From Microtetraspora malaysiensis (GTDB lineage: Bacteria > Actinomycetota > Actinomycetes > Streptosporangiales > Streptosporangiaceae): DNA of 64,000 nt. The stretch covers positions 62,001-126,000 of the forward strand of contig NZ_BBYJ01000005.1 of NCBI RefSeq assembly GCF_001528665.1, read 5' to 3'. Shown here in pieces: positions 15,493 to 25,525 of the stretch. Below the pieces are notes generated by a model. It had not been told where the DNA came from and searched no databases. It saw only the letters and a list, made by a program, of their open reading frames with translations. A program made the position numbers and the translations under genes. Each line of letters begins with the position of its first letter. Position 1 is the first letter of the stretch.

Positions 15493-18400
15493 TCAGCGGT
15501 CCTCGAGGTCGCCCTCGACCGCCAGGTAGGCCGCGCGCAGCGCCTTCAGGACCTCCGGGTCCGGGTGCTCCCACATCCGGCGGTCGGCCGCCTCCAGCAG
15601 ACGCTCGGCGATGCCGTGCAACGCCCACGGGTTCGACTCGGACATGAACGCCCGGTTCTCCGGATCCAGGACGTACGTCTCGGCCAGCCGGTCGTACATC
15701 CAGTCGGCGACCACGCCGGTCGTGGCGTCGTACCCGAACAGGTAGTCCACGGTGGCCGCCAGCTCGAACGCGCCCTTGTAGCCGTGCCGGCGCATCGCCG
15801 CCAGCCAGTTGGGGTTGACCACCCGGGCGCGGAAGATCCGCGCGGTCTCCTCGTGCAGGGTCCGGGTGCGCACCGCGTCCGGCCGGGTGCTGTCGCCCAC
15901 GTACGCGGCCGGGGCGCGGCCGGTCAGCGCGCGCACGGTGGCGATCATCCCGCCGTGGTACTGGAAGTAGTCGTCGGAGTCGGCGATGTCGTGCTCGCGG
16001 GTGTCGATGTTCTTGGCCGCGACCGCGATCCGCCGGTACGCGTTCTCCATGTCCTCGCGGGCTGGCACGCCGTCCAGGTCGCGGCCGTAGGCGTAGCCGC
16101 CCCACACCGCGTACACCTCGGCCAGGTCGGCGTCGTCGCGCCAGTTGCGGCTGTCGATGAGTGGGAGGATGCCCGCGCCGTACGCGCCGGGCCGGGACCC
16201 GAAGATCCGCAGCGTGGCCCGCCGGTCGTCGCCGTGGACCGTCCGGTCGGCCTCCGCGTGCGCCCGCACGTAGTTGACCTCGGCGGGCTCGTCCAGGCCC
16301 GCCACCAGCCGTACGGCGTCGTCCAGTATCGCGACGACGTGCGGGAAGGCGTCCCGGAAGAACCCGCTGACGCGCACGGTCACGTCGACGCGGGGACGGC
16401 CCAGCTCCGCCGCCGGGATCGGTTCGAGGCCGCTGACCCGACGCGACGCCTCGTCCCAGACCGGCCGCACGCCGAGCAGCGCGAGCACCTCGGCCACGTC
16501 GTCGCCCGCTGTGCGCATCGCGCTGGTGCCCCAGACGGACAGGCCGACCGAGCGCGGCCACTCGCCGGTCTCCTCGCGGTACCGGTCGAGCAGCGAGTCG
16601 GCCATCGCCTGGCCCGTCTCCCAGGCCAGCCTGCTCGGCACCGCGCGCGGATCGACCGAGTAGAAGTTCCGCCCGGTGGGCAGCACGTTGACCAGCCCGC
16701 GCAGCGGCGAGCCGCTCGGCCCGGCCGGGACGTACCCGCCGTCGAGGGCGTGCAGCAGCGCGCCGATCTCGTCGACGGTCCGGGCCAGCCGGGGCACGAT
16801 CTCCGTGGCCGCGAACCGCAGCACCTCGCGTACGGCGGCGGCCCGCTCGGCCGCGCCGAGCACGGACGCGGTCACGCCGGGAACGGCGGCCGGGTCCCAG
16901 CCGCCCGCCTCCATGCCCTCGACGAGCGCGCGGGCGAGCGTTTCGGCCTCATCCACGCTGACCCTGGCGGCGGCGCCGTCCTCGGTCAGGCCGAGCGCCT
17001 CGCGCAGGCCCGGCAGCGCCTCCCGGCCGGCCCAGATCTGGCGGGCGCGGAGCATGGCCAGCACGAGGTCCACCCGCGCCCTGCCCTCGGGGGCGACGCC
17101 GAGGACGTGCAGACCGTCGCGGATCTGGGCGTCCTTGACCTCGCACAGCCAGCCGTCCACATGCAGCAGGAAGTCGTCGAACTCGGTGTCGTGCGGGCGG
17201 CCGGCGATGCCCAGGTCGTGGTCGAGCCGGGCGGCCTGGATCAGCGTCCAGATCTGCGCGCGGATCGCGGGCAGCTTCGCCGGGTCCATGGCCGCGATCG
17301 AGGCGTGCTCGTCCAGCAGCTGCTCCAGCCGGGCGATGTCGCCGTACGTCTCGGCCCGTGCCATCGGCGGCACCAGGTGGTCGACCAGCACGGCGTGCGC
17401 CCGCCGCTTGGCCTGGGTGCCCTCGCCCGGGTCGTTCACCAGGAACGGATAGATCAGCGGGAGATCGCCGAGGGCGGCGTCGGGCCCGCAGGAGGCGGAC
17501 ATGCCCGCCGACTTGCCGGGCAGCCACTCCAGGTTGCCGTGCTTGCCGACGTGGACGATCGCGTGCGCGCCGAACTCGTCCGCCAGCCAGCGGTAGGCGG
17601 CCAGGTAGTGGTGGCTCGGCGGCATGTCCGGATCGTGGTAGATCGCGATCGGGTTCTCCCCGAAGCCGCGCGGGGGCTGCACCAGCACCACGAGGTTCCC
17701 CGCCCGCAGGGCGGCCAGCACGATCTCGCCGCCGGGGTCACGCGACCGGTCCACGAAGAGCTCCCCGGGCGGCGGCCCCCAGTGGCTTTCCACGTTGCCG
17801 CGCAGGTCCTCGGGCAGCGTCTCGAACCAGGCGCGGTACCGGTCGGCCCGGATCCGCACCGGGTTCGCCGTGAGCTGCTCCTCGGTGAGCCACTCCTGGT
17901 CCTGGCCGCCCGCCGCGATGAGCGCGTGGATCAGCGCGTCGCCGTCCTGCCCGTCCACCCCGGGAAAGCCCTCCCCGAGGTCGTAGCCGGCCTCGCGCAT
18001 CGCGGCCAGCAGCCGGACCACGCTCGCGGGGGTGTCCAGGCCGACCGCGTTGCCGATCCGGGAGTGCTTCGTCGGGTAGGCGGAGAGCATGACCGCGATC
18101 CGCCGCTCCGCCGCCGGGACGTGCCGCAGCAGGCCGTGCCGTACGGCGATGCCGGCGACCCGGGCCGCCCGCTCGGGGTCGGCGGCGTACACGGTCAGGC
18201 CGTCGGCGTCGATCTCCTTGAACGAGAACGGCACTGTGATGATCCGGCCGTCGAACTCGGGGATCGCCACCTGGGACGCGGCGTCCAGCGGGGACAGCCC
18301 GTCGTCGTCCTCCTGCCACGCGTCCCGCCCGGTGGTCAGGCACAGCCCCTGCAGGATCGGCACGTCCAGCTCGGCGAGCGCGCCGACGTCCCACGCGGCG

Positions 18401-19113
18401 TCGTCGCCCCCGGCCGACGCGGTCGCCGGGCGGGTGCCGCCCGCCGCGAGAACGGTGACGACGAGGGCGTCGACCCGGCGCAGGGCGTCTAGCAGTTCGG
18501 GCTCGGCGGTCCGCAGCGAGCCGCAGTAGAGGGGCAGCGCCTGCCCGCCCGCGTCCTCGACCGCCCGGCACAGCGTCTCGACGAACGCCGTGTTCCCCGC
18601 CACGTGGTGGGCGCGGTAGTAGAGCACGCCGATCACCGGCCCGTCCGAGCGCCGTGCCGTCCGCTCCAGCGGTCCCCAGCTCGGCAGCGGCTCCGGCGGG
18701 GCGAACCCGTGCCCGGTCAGCAGCACCGTGTCGGAGAGGAACGCGTGGAGCTGGGCCAGGTTGGCCGGGCCGCCGTGCGCGAGATAGGCGTGCGCCTCGG
18801 CGCAGACGCCGCCCGGCACCGTGGACAGCTCCATCAGCTCGGCGTCGGGCGCCTGCTCGCCGCCGAGCACCACGACCGGGCGGGGGCCGGCGAGCAGGGC
18901 GTCCAGCCCGTCCTCCCAGGCGCGCCGCCCGCCGAGGAGCCGTACGACGACGAGCCGGACGCCCTCCACCAGCGCGGGGAGGTCGGCCACGTCGATTCGG
19001 GCGGGATTGCCCAGCCGGTAGCCCGCGCCGCAGGCCCGGGCGCTGAGCAGGTCGGTGTCGGAGGTCGACAACAGCAGGACGTCGGCCTGCTCGGTGGACG
19101 GCACGAAGCGCAC
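15493..19113 (-). CDS. cobN: Cobaltochelatase large subunit
   Basis: The 1206-residue protein is the porphyrin-binding H-subunit that inserts cobalt into hydrogenobyrinate a,c-diamide late in the aerobic pathway. Typical CobN blocks are visible, such as MLSAYPTKHSRIGNAVGLDTPAS, PPRGFGENP, VHVGKHGNLEWLPGKS and ALHGIAERLLEAADR near the C-terminus. A GTG start at 19113 is preferred over the longer frame because a strong aagggagg lies 8 bases upstream and the longer N-terminus would run into the riboswitch. The AAA+/VWA partner is encoded at 10091-12259. A cobalamin riboswitch precedes it, and a hydrolase gene follows. Confidence 0.95.
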   Translation of the reverse strand: MRFVPSTEQADVLLLSTSDTDLLSARACGAGYRLGNPARIDVADLPALVEGVRLVVVRLLGGRRAWEDGLDALLAGPRPVVVLGGEQAPDAELMELSTVPGGVCAEAHAYLAHGGPANLAQLHAFLSDTVLLTGHGFAPPEPLPSWGPLERTARRSDGPVIGVLYYRAHHVAGNTAFVETLCRAVEDAGGQALPLYCGSLRTAEPELLDALRRVDALVVTVLAAGGTRPATASAGGDDAAWDVGALAELDVPILQGLCLTTGRDAWQEDDDGLSPLDAASQVAIPEFDGRIITVPFSFKEIDADGLTVYAADPERAARVAGIAVRHGLLRHVPAAERRIAVMLSAYPTKHSRIGNAVGLDTPASVVRLLAAMREAGYDLGEGFPGVDGQDGDALIHALIAAGGQDQEWLTEEQLTANPVRIRADRYRAWFETLPEDLRGNVESHWGPPPGELFVDRSRDPGGEIVLAALRAGNLVVLVQPPRGFGENPIAIYHDPDMPPSHHYLAAYRWLADEFGAHAIVHVGKHGNLEWLPGKSAGMSASCGPDAALGDLPLIYPFLVNDPGEGTQAKRRAHAVLVDHLVPPMARAETYGDIARLEQLLDEHASIAAMDPAKLPAIRAQIWTLIQAARLDHDLGIAGRPHDTEFDDFLLHVDGWLCEVKDAQIRDGLHVLGVAPEGRARVDLVLAMLRARQIWAGREALPGLREALGLTEDGAAARVSVDEAETLARALVEGMEAGGWDPAAVPGVTASVLGAAERAAAVREVLRFAATEIVPRLARTVDEIGALLHALDGGYVPAGPSGSPLRGLVNVLPTGRNFYSVDPRAVPSRLAWETGQAMADSLLDRYREETGEWPRSVGLSVWGTSAMRTAGDDVAEVLALLGVRPVWDEASRRVSGLEPIPAAELGRPRVDVTVRVSGFFRDAFPHVVAILDDAVRLVAGLDEPAEVNYVRAHAEADRTVHGDDRRATLRIFGSRPGAYGAGILPLIDSRNWRDDADLAEVYAVWGGYAYGRDLDGVPAREDMENAYRRIAVAAKNIDTREHDIADSDDYFQYHGGMIATVRALTGRAPAAYVGDSTRPDAVRTRTLHEETARIFRARVVNPNWLAAMRRHGYKGAFELAATVDYLFGYDATTGVVADWMYDRLAETYVLDPENRAFMSESNPWALHGIAERLLEAADRRMWEHPDPEVLKALRAAYLAVEGDLEDR

Positions 19114-19160
19114 GCGAAATCCTCCCTTGGGGTCCTCGCCCCAGGTCGTGGTCGTCACGA

Positions 19161-19302
19161 CGGCTGGAGTCTCCTGGCTCCCGGATCGACGCTCGCCCCG
19201 GCCTTCCCGTCCGTTGCCGGACCGTGGCCGTCGGTGGGGGTCGCTCCCCGGTTACAGTGGCGGGACCGCGCCGGTTTTACACCGGCTTCCTCCCATTGCC
19301 GT
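19161..19302 (-). ncRNA. Cobalamin riboswitch controlling cobN
   Basis: On the minus strand the leader shows gaggaagccggtg, cggtcccgccactgtaa and the B12 box gagccaggagactccagccg ending about 50 bases before the cobN start. A -10-like catagt (19321-19316) is just upstream, with a poor -35. It is the third cobalamin riboswitch in 10 kb. Confidence 0.92.
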
Positions 19303-19352
19303 CGTCTGGGATCACACTATGCCAGGCGGGCATCCCCCAGAAAACAGGGCGT

Positions 19353-19358
19353 TAGCAT
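19353..19358 (+). promoter_or_regulatory. Possible -10 element of a leaderless cobG transcript
   Basis: tagcat ends 7 bases before the GTG start of cobG, which would place the RNA start at the start codon. No ribosome binding site precedes that codon. No good -35 was found, so this is only a suggestion. Confidence 0.3.
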
Positions 19359-19365
19359 CCTCTGC

Positions 19366-20727
19366 GTGTTCAACAGTGACCTTCCCGGACGCTCCGGACC
19401 CGACGCGTGCCCCGGCGCGCTCCAGGTCCACGCCGCCGCCGACGGTGGCCTGGCGCGGGTCCGGATCCCCGGAGGCGCGGTGACGGCGGGCCAGCTCCGC
19501 GCGGTCGCCGCCGCGGCCCGTGAGCTCGGGTCCGGCGTGATCGAGCTCACCTCCCGGGCCAACCTCCAGGTGCGCGGCCTGCGGCTCCCGCCGGACGCCT
19601 GCGGGGGCGCGGAGCGCGCCCCCGCCGAGGCTCCGGACTTCGCCGCGCGGATGGCCGCCGCCGGGCTGCTGCCGTCCGCCACGCATGAGCGGGCGCGCAA
19701 CATCGTGGCCTCGCCGCTCGCCGGGCGGAGCGCCGCGGGCGGGCGCGACGTGCGCCCCCTGGTCGCCGAGCTGGACCGCGCGCTGTGCGCCCGGCCCGGC
19801 CTCGCCGAGCTGCCCGGACGCTTCCTGTTCGCGCTGGACGACGGCTCCGGCGACGTGGCCGCTTTGGAGGCCGACGTCACGCTGCGGCCGGTGGCCGCGG
19901 CGGACGAAAGCGAGGCCGCGCTGCTGCTCGCCGGGGCCGACCCCGGGCTGCGCGCCCCTTCGGGGGCGGAGACGGCGGGCCTGCTCGCCGTCGCCGAGGC
20001 GTTCCTGGCCGAGCGCGCCGCGCAGGGGTCGCGCGCGTGGCGACTTCGCGAGCTGGCGGACGGTCCCGTCCGCGTCGCGGCCCGTGCCGTCCAGCTGGAG
20101 CCCCGGCTGCGCCGGTCCGCGGCCCGTCCTCCCGAGGCGTACGCCGCCGAAACCGGCGCGGGCGGCGCTGTCGGCGTGGTCGGGCAACCGGACGGCCGGG
20201 TGGCTCTCGCCGTCCTCCCCCCGCTCGGGCGGCTCACCCCGGCCCAGGCGGAGGCGCTCGCCGCGGCCGCCGGCGACGGCGCCGGAGAGGTCCGCGTGAC
20301 GCCCTGGCGCACGGTCGTCGTGCCCGACCTGACGCCCGCGGATGCCGGGCGGTGGCGGGCGAGGCTCGCCGAGGCGGGCCTGGTCGCCGACCCGGCGTCC
20401 CCGTGGCTCGGCGTGACCGCCTGCGCCGGCCGTCCCGGATGCGCCAAGTCCCGCGCCGACGTCCACGCCGACATCCGCGCCGCGCTCGGCGACCCCCGGC
20501 CGGATGCGGACGTTTCCCGCGATGCCGTACGCTCACCGACCGATGCCGGACGGATCCCCGCGCACTGGGCGGGGTGCGAGCGGCGCTGCGGGCGGCCGCG
20601 CGGCCGGGTCGTGGACGTGGTCGCGACCACGCACGGATACCGCGTCGAGGCGGACGGCGTCAGCCGTGCGTTCCCCGGCGCCGAGCAGACGAGCGCCGCC
20701 GTCGCGGCGACCAGAGAGGGACTGTGA
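19366..20727 (+). CDS. cobG: Precorrin-3B synthase (oxygen-dependent ring contraction step)
   Basis: The 453-residue protein resembles nitrite/sulfite reductases and is a mono-oxygenase that converts precorrin-3A to precorrin-3B. The half-repeats start at [25 protein letters not shown] and after residue about 250. The iron-sulfur ligands Cys353-x5-Cys359 and Cys404-x3-Cys408 are all present. Its presence marks the aerobic pathway. The GTG at 19366 gives the usual short N-terminus before CPGALQ; no ribosome binding site is visible, so the message may be leaderless. It overlaps cobH by a GTGA junction. No riboswitch was found on this strand. Confidence 0.93.
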   Translation: MFNSDLPGRSGPDACPGALQVHAAADGGLARVRIPGGAVTAGQLRAVAAAARELGSGVIELTSRANLQVRGLRLPPDACGGAERAPAEAPDFAARMAAAGLLPSATHERARNIVASPLAGRSAAGGRDVRPLVAELDRALCARPGLAELPGRFLFALDDGSGDVAALEADVTLRPVAAADESEAALLLAGADPGLRAPSGAETAGLLAVAEAFLAERAAQGSRAWRLRELADGPVRVAARAVQLEPRLRRSAARPPEAYAAETGAGGAVGVVGQPDGRVALAVLPPLGRLTPAQAEALAAAAGDGAGEVRVTPWRTVVVPDLTPADAGRWRARLAEAGLVADPASPWLGVTACAGRPGCAKSRADVHADIRAALGDPRPDADVSRDAVRSPTDAGRIPAHWAGCERRCGRPRGRVVDVVATTHGYRVEADGVSRAFPGAEQTSAAVAATREGL

Positions 20728-21350
20728 TCGACTACATCCGGGACGGGGCGGAGATCTACCGCCGGTCCTTCGCCACCATCCGCGCCGAGACCGACCTGGG
20801 CGGGATGCCGCCGGGCGTGTCCCGGGTCGCCGTCCGCATGATCCACGCCTGCGGCATGGTCGACCTGGTGGACGACCTGGCCTGGTCGCCGGGGGTCGTG
20901 ACGGCGGCGCGCGAGGCGCTGCTCGCCGGCGCGCCCATCCTGTGCGACGCCATGATGGTCGCCTCCGGCGTGACCCGGCGCCGCCTCCCGGCGGACAACG
21001 AGGTGCTGTGCACGCTCGGCGACCCGAGGGTCCCGGAGCTGGCGGCCCGGATGGGCACCACCCGCAGCGCCGCCGCGCTCGAACTGTGGCGCGACCGGCT
21101 CGACAACGCCGTGGTCGCCATCGGCAACGCGCCGACCGCGCTGTTCCGCCTGCTGGAGATGGTCGAGGAGGGCGCGGGCCGCCCGGCGGCCGTTCTCGGT
21201 GTGCCGGTCGGCTTCATCGGCGCCGCCGAGTCCAAGGTGGCGCTGGCCGAGCACCCGTCCGGCCTGGAACACCTGGTGGTGCACGGGCGCAGGGGCGGCA
21301 GCGCCATGGCGGCGGCGGCCGTCAACGCGATCGCCAGCGAGGAGGAGTGA
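20724..21350 (+). CDS. cobH: Precorrin-8X methylmutase
   Basis: The 208-residue enzyme moves a methyl group from C-11 to C-12, giving hydrogenobyrinate. The catalytic histidine is His41 in [11 protein letters not shown], and the active-site segment [22 protein letters not shown] is complete. The C-terminal [13 protein letters not shown] is also typical. Its GTG start overlaps the cobG stop (GTGA), so they are coupled. Length is normal. Confidence 0.95.
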   Translation: MIDYIRDGAEIYRRSFATIRAETDLGGMPPGVSRVAVRMIHACGMVDLVDDLAWSPGVVTAAREALLAGAPILCDAMMVASGVTRRRLPADNEVLCTLGDPRVPELAARMGTTRSAAALELWRDRLDNAVVAIGNAPTALFRLLEMVEEGAGRPAAVLGVPVGFIGAAESKVALAEHPSGLEHLVVHGRRGGSAMAAAAVNAIASEEE

Positions 21351-21355
21351 ACCAC

Positions 21356-22870
21356 ATGAGCGCACAGCCCGGTCGCCTGTACGGGGTGGGCCTGGGGCCC
21401 GGCGACCCCGAACTCGTGACGGTGAAGGCGGCCCGGCTTCTCGGCGCCGCCGACGTGATCGCCTACCACAGCGCCCGGCACGGGCGCAGCATCGCCAGGT
21501 CGGTGGCGCTGCCGTACCTGCGGGGCGACCAGATCGAGGAACCGCTGATCTATCCGGTCACCACCGAGACCACCGACCACCCCGGCGGCTACCAGGGAGC
21601 GCTGGACGACTTCTACGCCGAGTGCGCCGTCCGGCTGGCCGCGCACCTGGACGCGGGCCGGGACGTGGTCGTGCTGTGCGAGGGCGACCCGCTCTTCTAC
21701 GGCTCCTACATGCACATGCACAAGCGGCTCGCCCACCGCTATCCGACCGAGGTGGTGCCGGGCGTCACCTCCGTCAGCGGGGCGTCGGCGGTGCTCGGTC
21801 GTCCGCTGGTCGAGCGGGACGAGACCCTCACCGTGCTGCCGGGCACGCTCCCGGCGGACGTCCTGACCGAACGGCTCGCCGCCGCCGACTCGGCCGCCGT
21901 GCTCAAGCTCGGCCGCACCTTCGAGAAGGTGCGGGCGGCGTTCGCCGAGGCCGGGCGCCTCGACGACGCCTGGTACGTCGAGCGGGCCACCACCGAGAAG
22001 CAGCGCGTCGAGCCGCTGGCCGAGGTGGACCCGGCCACCGTGCCGTATTTCTCGCTCGCGCTGCTGCCGAGCCCGCTCACCCCGGCCGGCGCCCCGGCGA
22101 CGGATCCCGCCCCCGAGCCGGTACGCGCGGGCGAGGTGGTCGTGGTCGGGCTGGGTCCCGCCGGACGGCCGTGGCTCACCCCCGAGGCGCAGGAGGCGCT
22201 CGCCGCCGCCGACGAGCTGGTCGGCTACGGGCCCTACCTCGACCGGGTGCCGCCCAACCCGCGCCAGCTCCGGCACCCGACGGACAACCGGGTCGAGGCC
22301 GAGCGGGCGGCGCACGCGCTGGAACTGGCCGCGGCCGGATCGCGGGTGGCCGTGGTGTCGTCCGGCGACCCCGGTGTGTTCGCCATGGCCAGCGCGGTGC
22401 TGGAGGTGGCGGCCGAGCCCCGGTTCGCCGGTGTCGCCGTACGCGTGGTGCCCGGCCTCACCGCCGCCCAGGCGGTGGCGAGCCGGGCCGGCGCGCCGCT
22501 GGGCCATGACTACTGCGTGCTGTCGCTGTCGGACCTGCTCAAGCCGTGGGAGGTCGTGGCCGGGCGGATCACCGCCGCCGCGAAGGCCGACCTGGTGCTC
22601 GCGATCTACAACCCGGCCTCGCGCAGCCGTACCTGGCAGGTGGCCGCCATGCGCGACCTGCTGCTCGAACACCGCGCCCCGGACACCCCGGTGGTCATCG
22701 GCCGGGACGTCGGCGGGCCCGAGGAGAGCGTCCGCGTCGTCGAGCTGGCCGCCCTCGACCCGGCCGAGATCGACATGCGCACCCTGCTGATCGTCGGCTC
22801 CTCCACGACGAAGGTCGTCGACCGGGACGGACGGCCCGTCGTCTACACGCCGCGCCGCTATCCGGCGTGA
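21356..22870 (+). CDS. cobIJ: Precorrin-2 C20-methyltransferase/precorrin-3B C17-methyltransferase fusion
   Basis: The 504-residue protein joins two SAM-dependent methyltransferases. Residues about 1-245 are CobI (GVGLGPGDPELVTVKA, CEGDPLFYGSYMHMHKRL, VVPGVTSVSGAS). Residues about 260-504 are CobJ (GLGPAGRPWLTPEA, SSGDPGVFAMAS, GLTAAQAVASRAGAPLGHDY). The fusion is common in actinobacteria and would couple C20 methylation before CobG with ring contraction after it. The ATG follows cobH by 5 bases with ggaggag upstream. The last 13 bases overlap the convergent cobK gene. Confidence 0.95.
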   Translation: MSAQPGRLYGVGLGPGDPELVTVKAARLLGAADVIAYHSARHGRSIARSVALPYLRGDQIEEPLIYPVTTETTDHPGGYQGALDDFYAECAVRLAAHLDAGRDVVVLCEGDPLFYGSYMHMHKRLAHRYPTEVVPGVTSVSGASAVLGRPLVERDETLTVLPGTLPADVLTERLAAADSAAVLKLGRTFEKVRAAFAEAGRLDDAWYVERATTEKQRVEPLAEVDPATVPYFSLALLPSPLTPAGAPATDPAPEPVRAGEVVVVGLGPAGRPWLTPEAQEALAAADELVGYGPYLDRVPPNPRQLRHPTDNRVEAERAAHALELAAAGSRVAVVSSGDPGVFAMASAVLEVAAEPRFAGVAVRVVPGLTAAQAVASRAGAPLGHDYCVLSLSDLLKPWEVVAGRITAAAKADLVLAIYNPASRSRTWQVAAMRDLLLEHRAPDTPVVIGRDVGGPEESVRVVELAALDPAEIDMRTLLIVGSSTTKVVDRDGRPVVYTPRRYPA

Positions 22871-23613
22871 GCCCCGACCCAGGCCACGGCCGCCTCGACG
22901 GTGTCCACGAGCGGGACGCCGTCCGGGGCGGGCGGCCGCCGTACGACGAGCACGGGCAGCCCCAGCTCGCGGGCGGCGGCCAGCTTGGCCGTGGTCATCT
23001 CACCGCCGCTGTCCTTGGTGACGAGCACATCGATCCGGTGCTCGCGCATCAGCGCCAGCTCGCCCGGCACCGTGTACGGCCCGCGCGACAGCACCACATG
23101 CGTGCGCCGGGGCATCGGCGGCTCGGGCGGATCCACCGACCTGGCCAGGAACCACAGGTCGTCCAGGCCGGCGAAGACGGCCAGGCTGCGGCGGCCGGTC
23201 GTGAGGAACACCCGCCCGCCGTCGCCGGCCAGACCGGGCAGCAGCGCGGCGGCCTCCTCCAGCGTCGCCGCCCAGCGCCAGTCGTCGTCCGGACGCCGCC
23301 GCCAACCGGGACGGCGCAGCACCAGCAGCGGCACCCCGGTCTCGGCGGAGGCGGCGACGGCCGAGGCGGTCATGCGCCGGGCGAAGGGATGGGTGGCGTC
23401 CACCACGGCGTCGATCCGGTGCTCCCGCAGCCAGGCGGCCAGGCCGTCCGGCCCGCCGAAACCGCCCTCACGCACCTCGCCGGCCGGGAGCCGCGGGTCG
23501 GCCACCCGTCCCGCCAGCGAGGACACCACGCGCAGCCCGGGACGTCCGACCAGCCGTTCGGCGAGTCCTCTGGCCTCCGCGGTGCCGCCCAGGATCAGCA
23601 GCCGTCTCGTCAT
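22858..23613 (-). CDS. cobK: Precorrin-6A reductase
   Basis: The 251-residue NADPH-dependent enzyme reduces precorrin-6A to dihydro-precorrin-6. The nucleotide-binding start LLILGGTAEARGLAERL, the segment THPFARRMTASAV and the C-terminal VTKDSGG loop are diagnostic. The ATG at 23613 follows a strong ggaggtggagg. It faces cobIJ tail-to-tail with a 13-base overlap and is divergent from cbiD across a 62-base gap that contains a small direct repeat (ctccttcag). Confidence 0.95.
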   Translation of the reverse strand: MTRRLLILGGTAEARGLAERLVGRPGLRVVSSLAGRVADPRLPAGEVREGGFGGPDGLAAWLREHRIDAVVDATHPFARRMTASAVAASAETGVPLLVLRRPGWRRRPDDDWRWAATLEEAAALLPGLAGDGGRVFLTTGRRSLAVFAGLDDLWFLARSVDPPEPPMPRRTHVVLSRGPYTVPGELALMREHRIDVLVTKDSGGEMTTAKLAAARELGLPVLVVRRPPAPDGVPLVDTVEAAVAWVGAHAG

Positions 23614-23675
23614 GCCTCCACCTCCGTCAGATCCACCAGCTCCTTCAGCTCCTTCAGCTTCGTGAGGCCGGCCCG

Positions 23676-24791
23676 ATGAGCACACCACTGCGCCACGGAT
23701 GGACCACCGGGGCGTGCGCCACCGCCGCGACGACCGCGGCGTACACGGCGCTGCTCACCGGCGCCTTCCCCGACCCGGTCGAGATCGCGCTGCCGAAGGG
23801 GCAGCGGCCGGCGTTCGCGCTGGCCCGCGAACGGCTGGCGGACGGGGAGGCGACCGCGGCCGTGGTCAAGGACGCGGGCGACGACCCCGACGTCACCCAC
23901 GGCGCGCTCATCTCCGCGACCGTACGGCCCGGCCTCCCGGGCAGCGGCGTGACCTTCCTCGCCGGGCCCGGCGTGGGCACCGTCACGAAGCCGGGGCTGC
24001 CGCTCGACGTGGGCGAGCCCGCCATCAACCCGGTGCCGCGGCGGATGATGCGCGAGCACGTCGCCGAGGTGGCCGCGCGCTGCGGCGGGACCGGCGACGT
24101 GGTCGTCGAGATCTCCGTCGAAGGGGGCGAGGAGCTGGCCCGCCGCACCTGGAACCCGCGGCTCGGCATCCTCGGCGGCCTGTCCATCCTGGGGACGACC
24201 GGGATCGTCGTGCCGTACTCGTGCTCGGCGTGGATCGACAGCATCCGGCGCGGCGTGGACGTCGCCCGCGCGGCCGGTCGCACCCACGTGGCGGGCTGCA
24301 CCGGCAGCACCTCCGAGCGGGTGGCCGCCGAGCTGTACGGCCTGCCCGAGGACGCGCTGCTCGACATGGGCGACTTCGCCGGCGCGGTGCTGAAGTACCT
24401 GCGCCGCCACCCCGTGGCCCGGCTCACCGTGGCCGGCGGGATCGGCAAGCTGTCCAAGCTCGCCGACGGCCACCTCGACCTGCACTCCGGCCGCTCCCAG
24501 GTCAACCCCGACCTGCTCGCCGGGCTGGTGCTCGGCGCCGGAGGCGACCCGGTCCTCGCCGAGCGGGTACGCGCCGCGAACACGGCGCTGCACGCGCTGC
24601 GGCTGTGCCAGGAGGCCGGACTCCCGCTCGGCGACCTGGTGGCCGAGCGGGCGCTGCGGACCGCGCGCGAGGTGCTGCGCGGCGCGCCGGTCGAGGCGGA
24701 CGTCGTGGTCATCGACAGGGCGGGCGTGATCGTCGGCCGCGCGGGCGCCAAGGGGGAGACCGGTCAATCCCGGCACCGTTCCGCCGAGTAG
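23676..24791 (+). CDS. cbiD: Cobalt-precorrin-5B C1-methyltransferase type protein
   Basis: The 371-residue protein matches CbiD: the N-terminal RHGWTTGACATAA, the GEPAINPVPRRMM loop, LGGLSILGTTGIV, and VAGGIGKLSKLA. CbiD methylates C-1 and is known from the anaerobic pathway, where it follows the deacylase CbiG. The aerobic enzyme for this step is CobF, which is not in this window, so the pathway is mixed. The ATG at 23676 is close to cobK's divergent start. Its final 28 bases overlap the end of cobM on the other strand. Confidence 0.94.
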   Translation: MSTPLRHGWTTGACATAATTAAYTALLTGAFPDPVEIALPKGQRPAFALARERLADGEATAAVVKDAGDDPDVTHGALISATVRPGLPGSGVTFLAGPGVGTVTKPGLPLDVGEPAINPVPRRMMREHVAEVAARCGGTGDVVVEISVEGGEELARRTWNPRLGILGGLSILGTTGIVVPYSCSAWIDSIRRGVDVARAAGRTHVAGCTGSTSERVAAELYGLPEDALLDMGDFAGAVLKYLRRHPVARLTVAGGIGKLSKLADGHLDLHSGRSQVNPDLLAGLVLGAGGDPVLAERVRAANTALHALRLCQEAGLPLGDLVAERALRTAREVLRGAPVEADVVVIDRAGVIVGRAGAKGETGQSRHRSAE

Positions 24792-25525
24792 AGGTGGCTG
24801 TCGGGGAACGCCGACGCGGTCAGCACCCGGCCCACCACGATCACGGCGGTGCGCATCACCCCGGCCTCGCGGACCCGCGCGGCGATGTCGGCCAGCGTGC
24901 CGCGCAGGACCAGCTCGTCGTCCCTGCTCGCCCGGGCCACCACGGCGACCGGGCAGTCCGCGCCGTAGGCGGGGAGCAGTTCCTCGACGACCGCCTCGAC
25001 GCGCTGCACGGCGAGGTGCAGCACCATGGTCGCCCGGCTCGCGCCCAGCGTGGCCAGGTCCTCGCCCTCGGGCATCGGGGTCGCCCGCGCCGCCGTGCGG
25101 GTCAGGACGATCGTCTGCCCGACGCCCGGCACCGTGAGCTCCCGCTTCAGCGCGGCGGCCGCGGCGGCGAAGGCGGGGACGCCGGGCACCACCTCGTACG
25201 GCACGCCGAGCGCGTCCAGCCGGCGCATCTGCTCGGCCATCGCGCTGAACACCGACGGATCGCCCGAGTGCAGCCGCGCGACGTCCAGCCCGGCGGCGTG
25301 CGCGGCGGCCATCTCGGCGACGATCTCGTCCAGGGTGAGCCGTGCGGTGTCCACCAGCCGCGCCCCCGGCGGGCAGTCGTCCAGCAGTTCCCGGGGCACC
25401 AGCGATCCGGCGTACAGGCACACCGGGGAGGTGGCGATCACCCGCAGGCCGCGCACCGTGATGAGGTCGGCGGCGCCGGGCCCCGCCCCGACGAAACGCA
25501 CCATTCCGCCCCGCGCGTCCGTCAC
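24764..25525 (-). CDS. cobM: Precorrin-4 C11-methyltransferase
   Basis: The 253-residue SAM-dependent methyltransferase has the standard tetrapyrrole methylase motifs FVGAGPGAADLITVRG, ARLHSGDPSVFSAMAEQ and VVPGVPAFAAAAA. The GTG at 25525 overlaps the cobL stop (GTGA) and follows gaggagg at good spacing, so it is preferred over the ATG seven codons later. It is the last gene of the PPOX-cobL-cobM unit and overlaps cbiD tail-to-tail. Confidence 0.95.
   Translation of the reverse strand: MTDARGGMVRFVGAGPGAADLITVRGLRVIATSPVCLYAGSLVPRELLDDCPPGARLVDTARLTLDEIVAEMAAAHAAGLDVARLHSGDPSVFSAMAEQMRRLDALGVPYEVVPGVPAFAAAAAALKRELTVPGVGQTIVLTRTAARATPMPEGEDLATLGASRATMVLHLAVQRVEAVVEELLPAYGADCPVAVVARASRDDELVLRGTLADIAARVREAGVMRTAVIVVGRVLTASAFPDSHLYSAERCRD

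Noticed and set aside
15565-18492. 975-codon plus-strand frame inside cobN
   Set aside because: Shadow of cobN with no protein-like signature.
19114-19158. Longer N-terminus for CobN beginning at base 19158
   Set aside because: It would use sequence adjoining the riboswitch, and a strong ribosome binding site supports the GTG at 19113.
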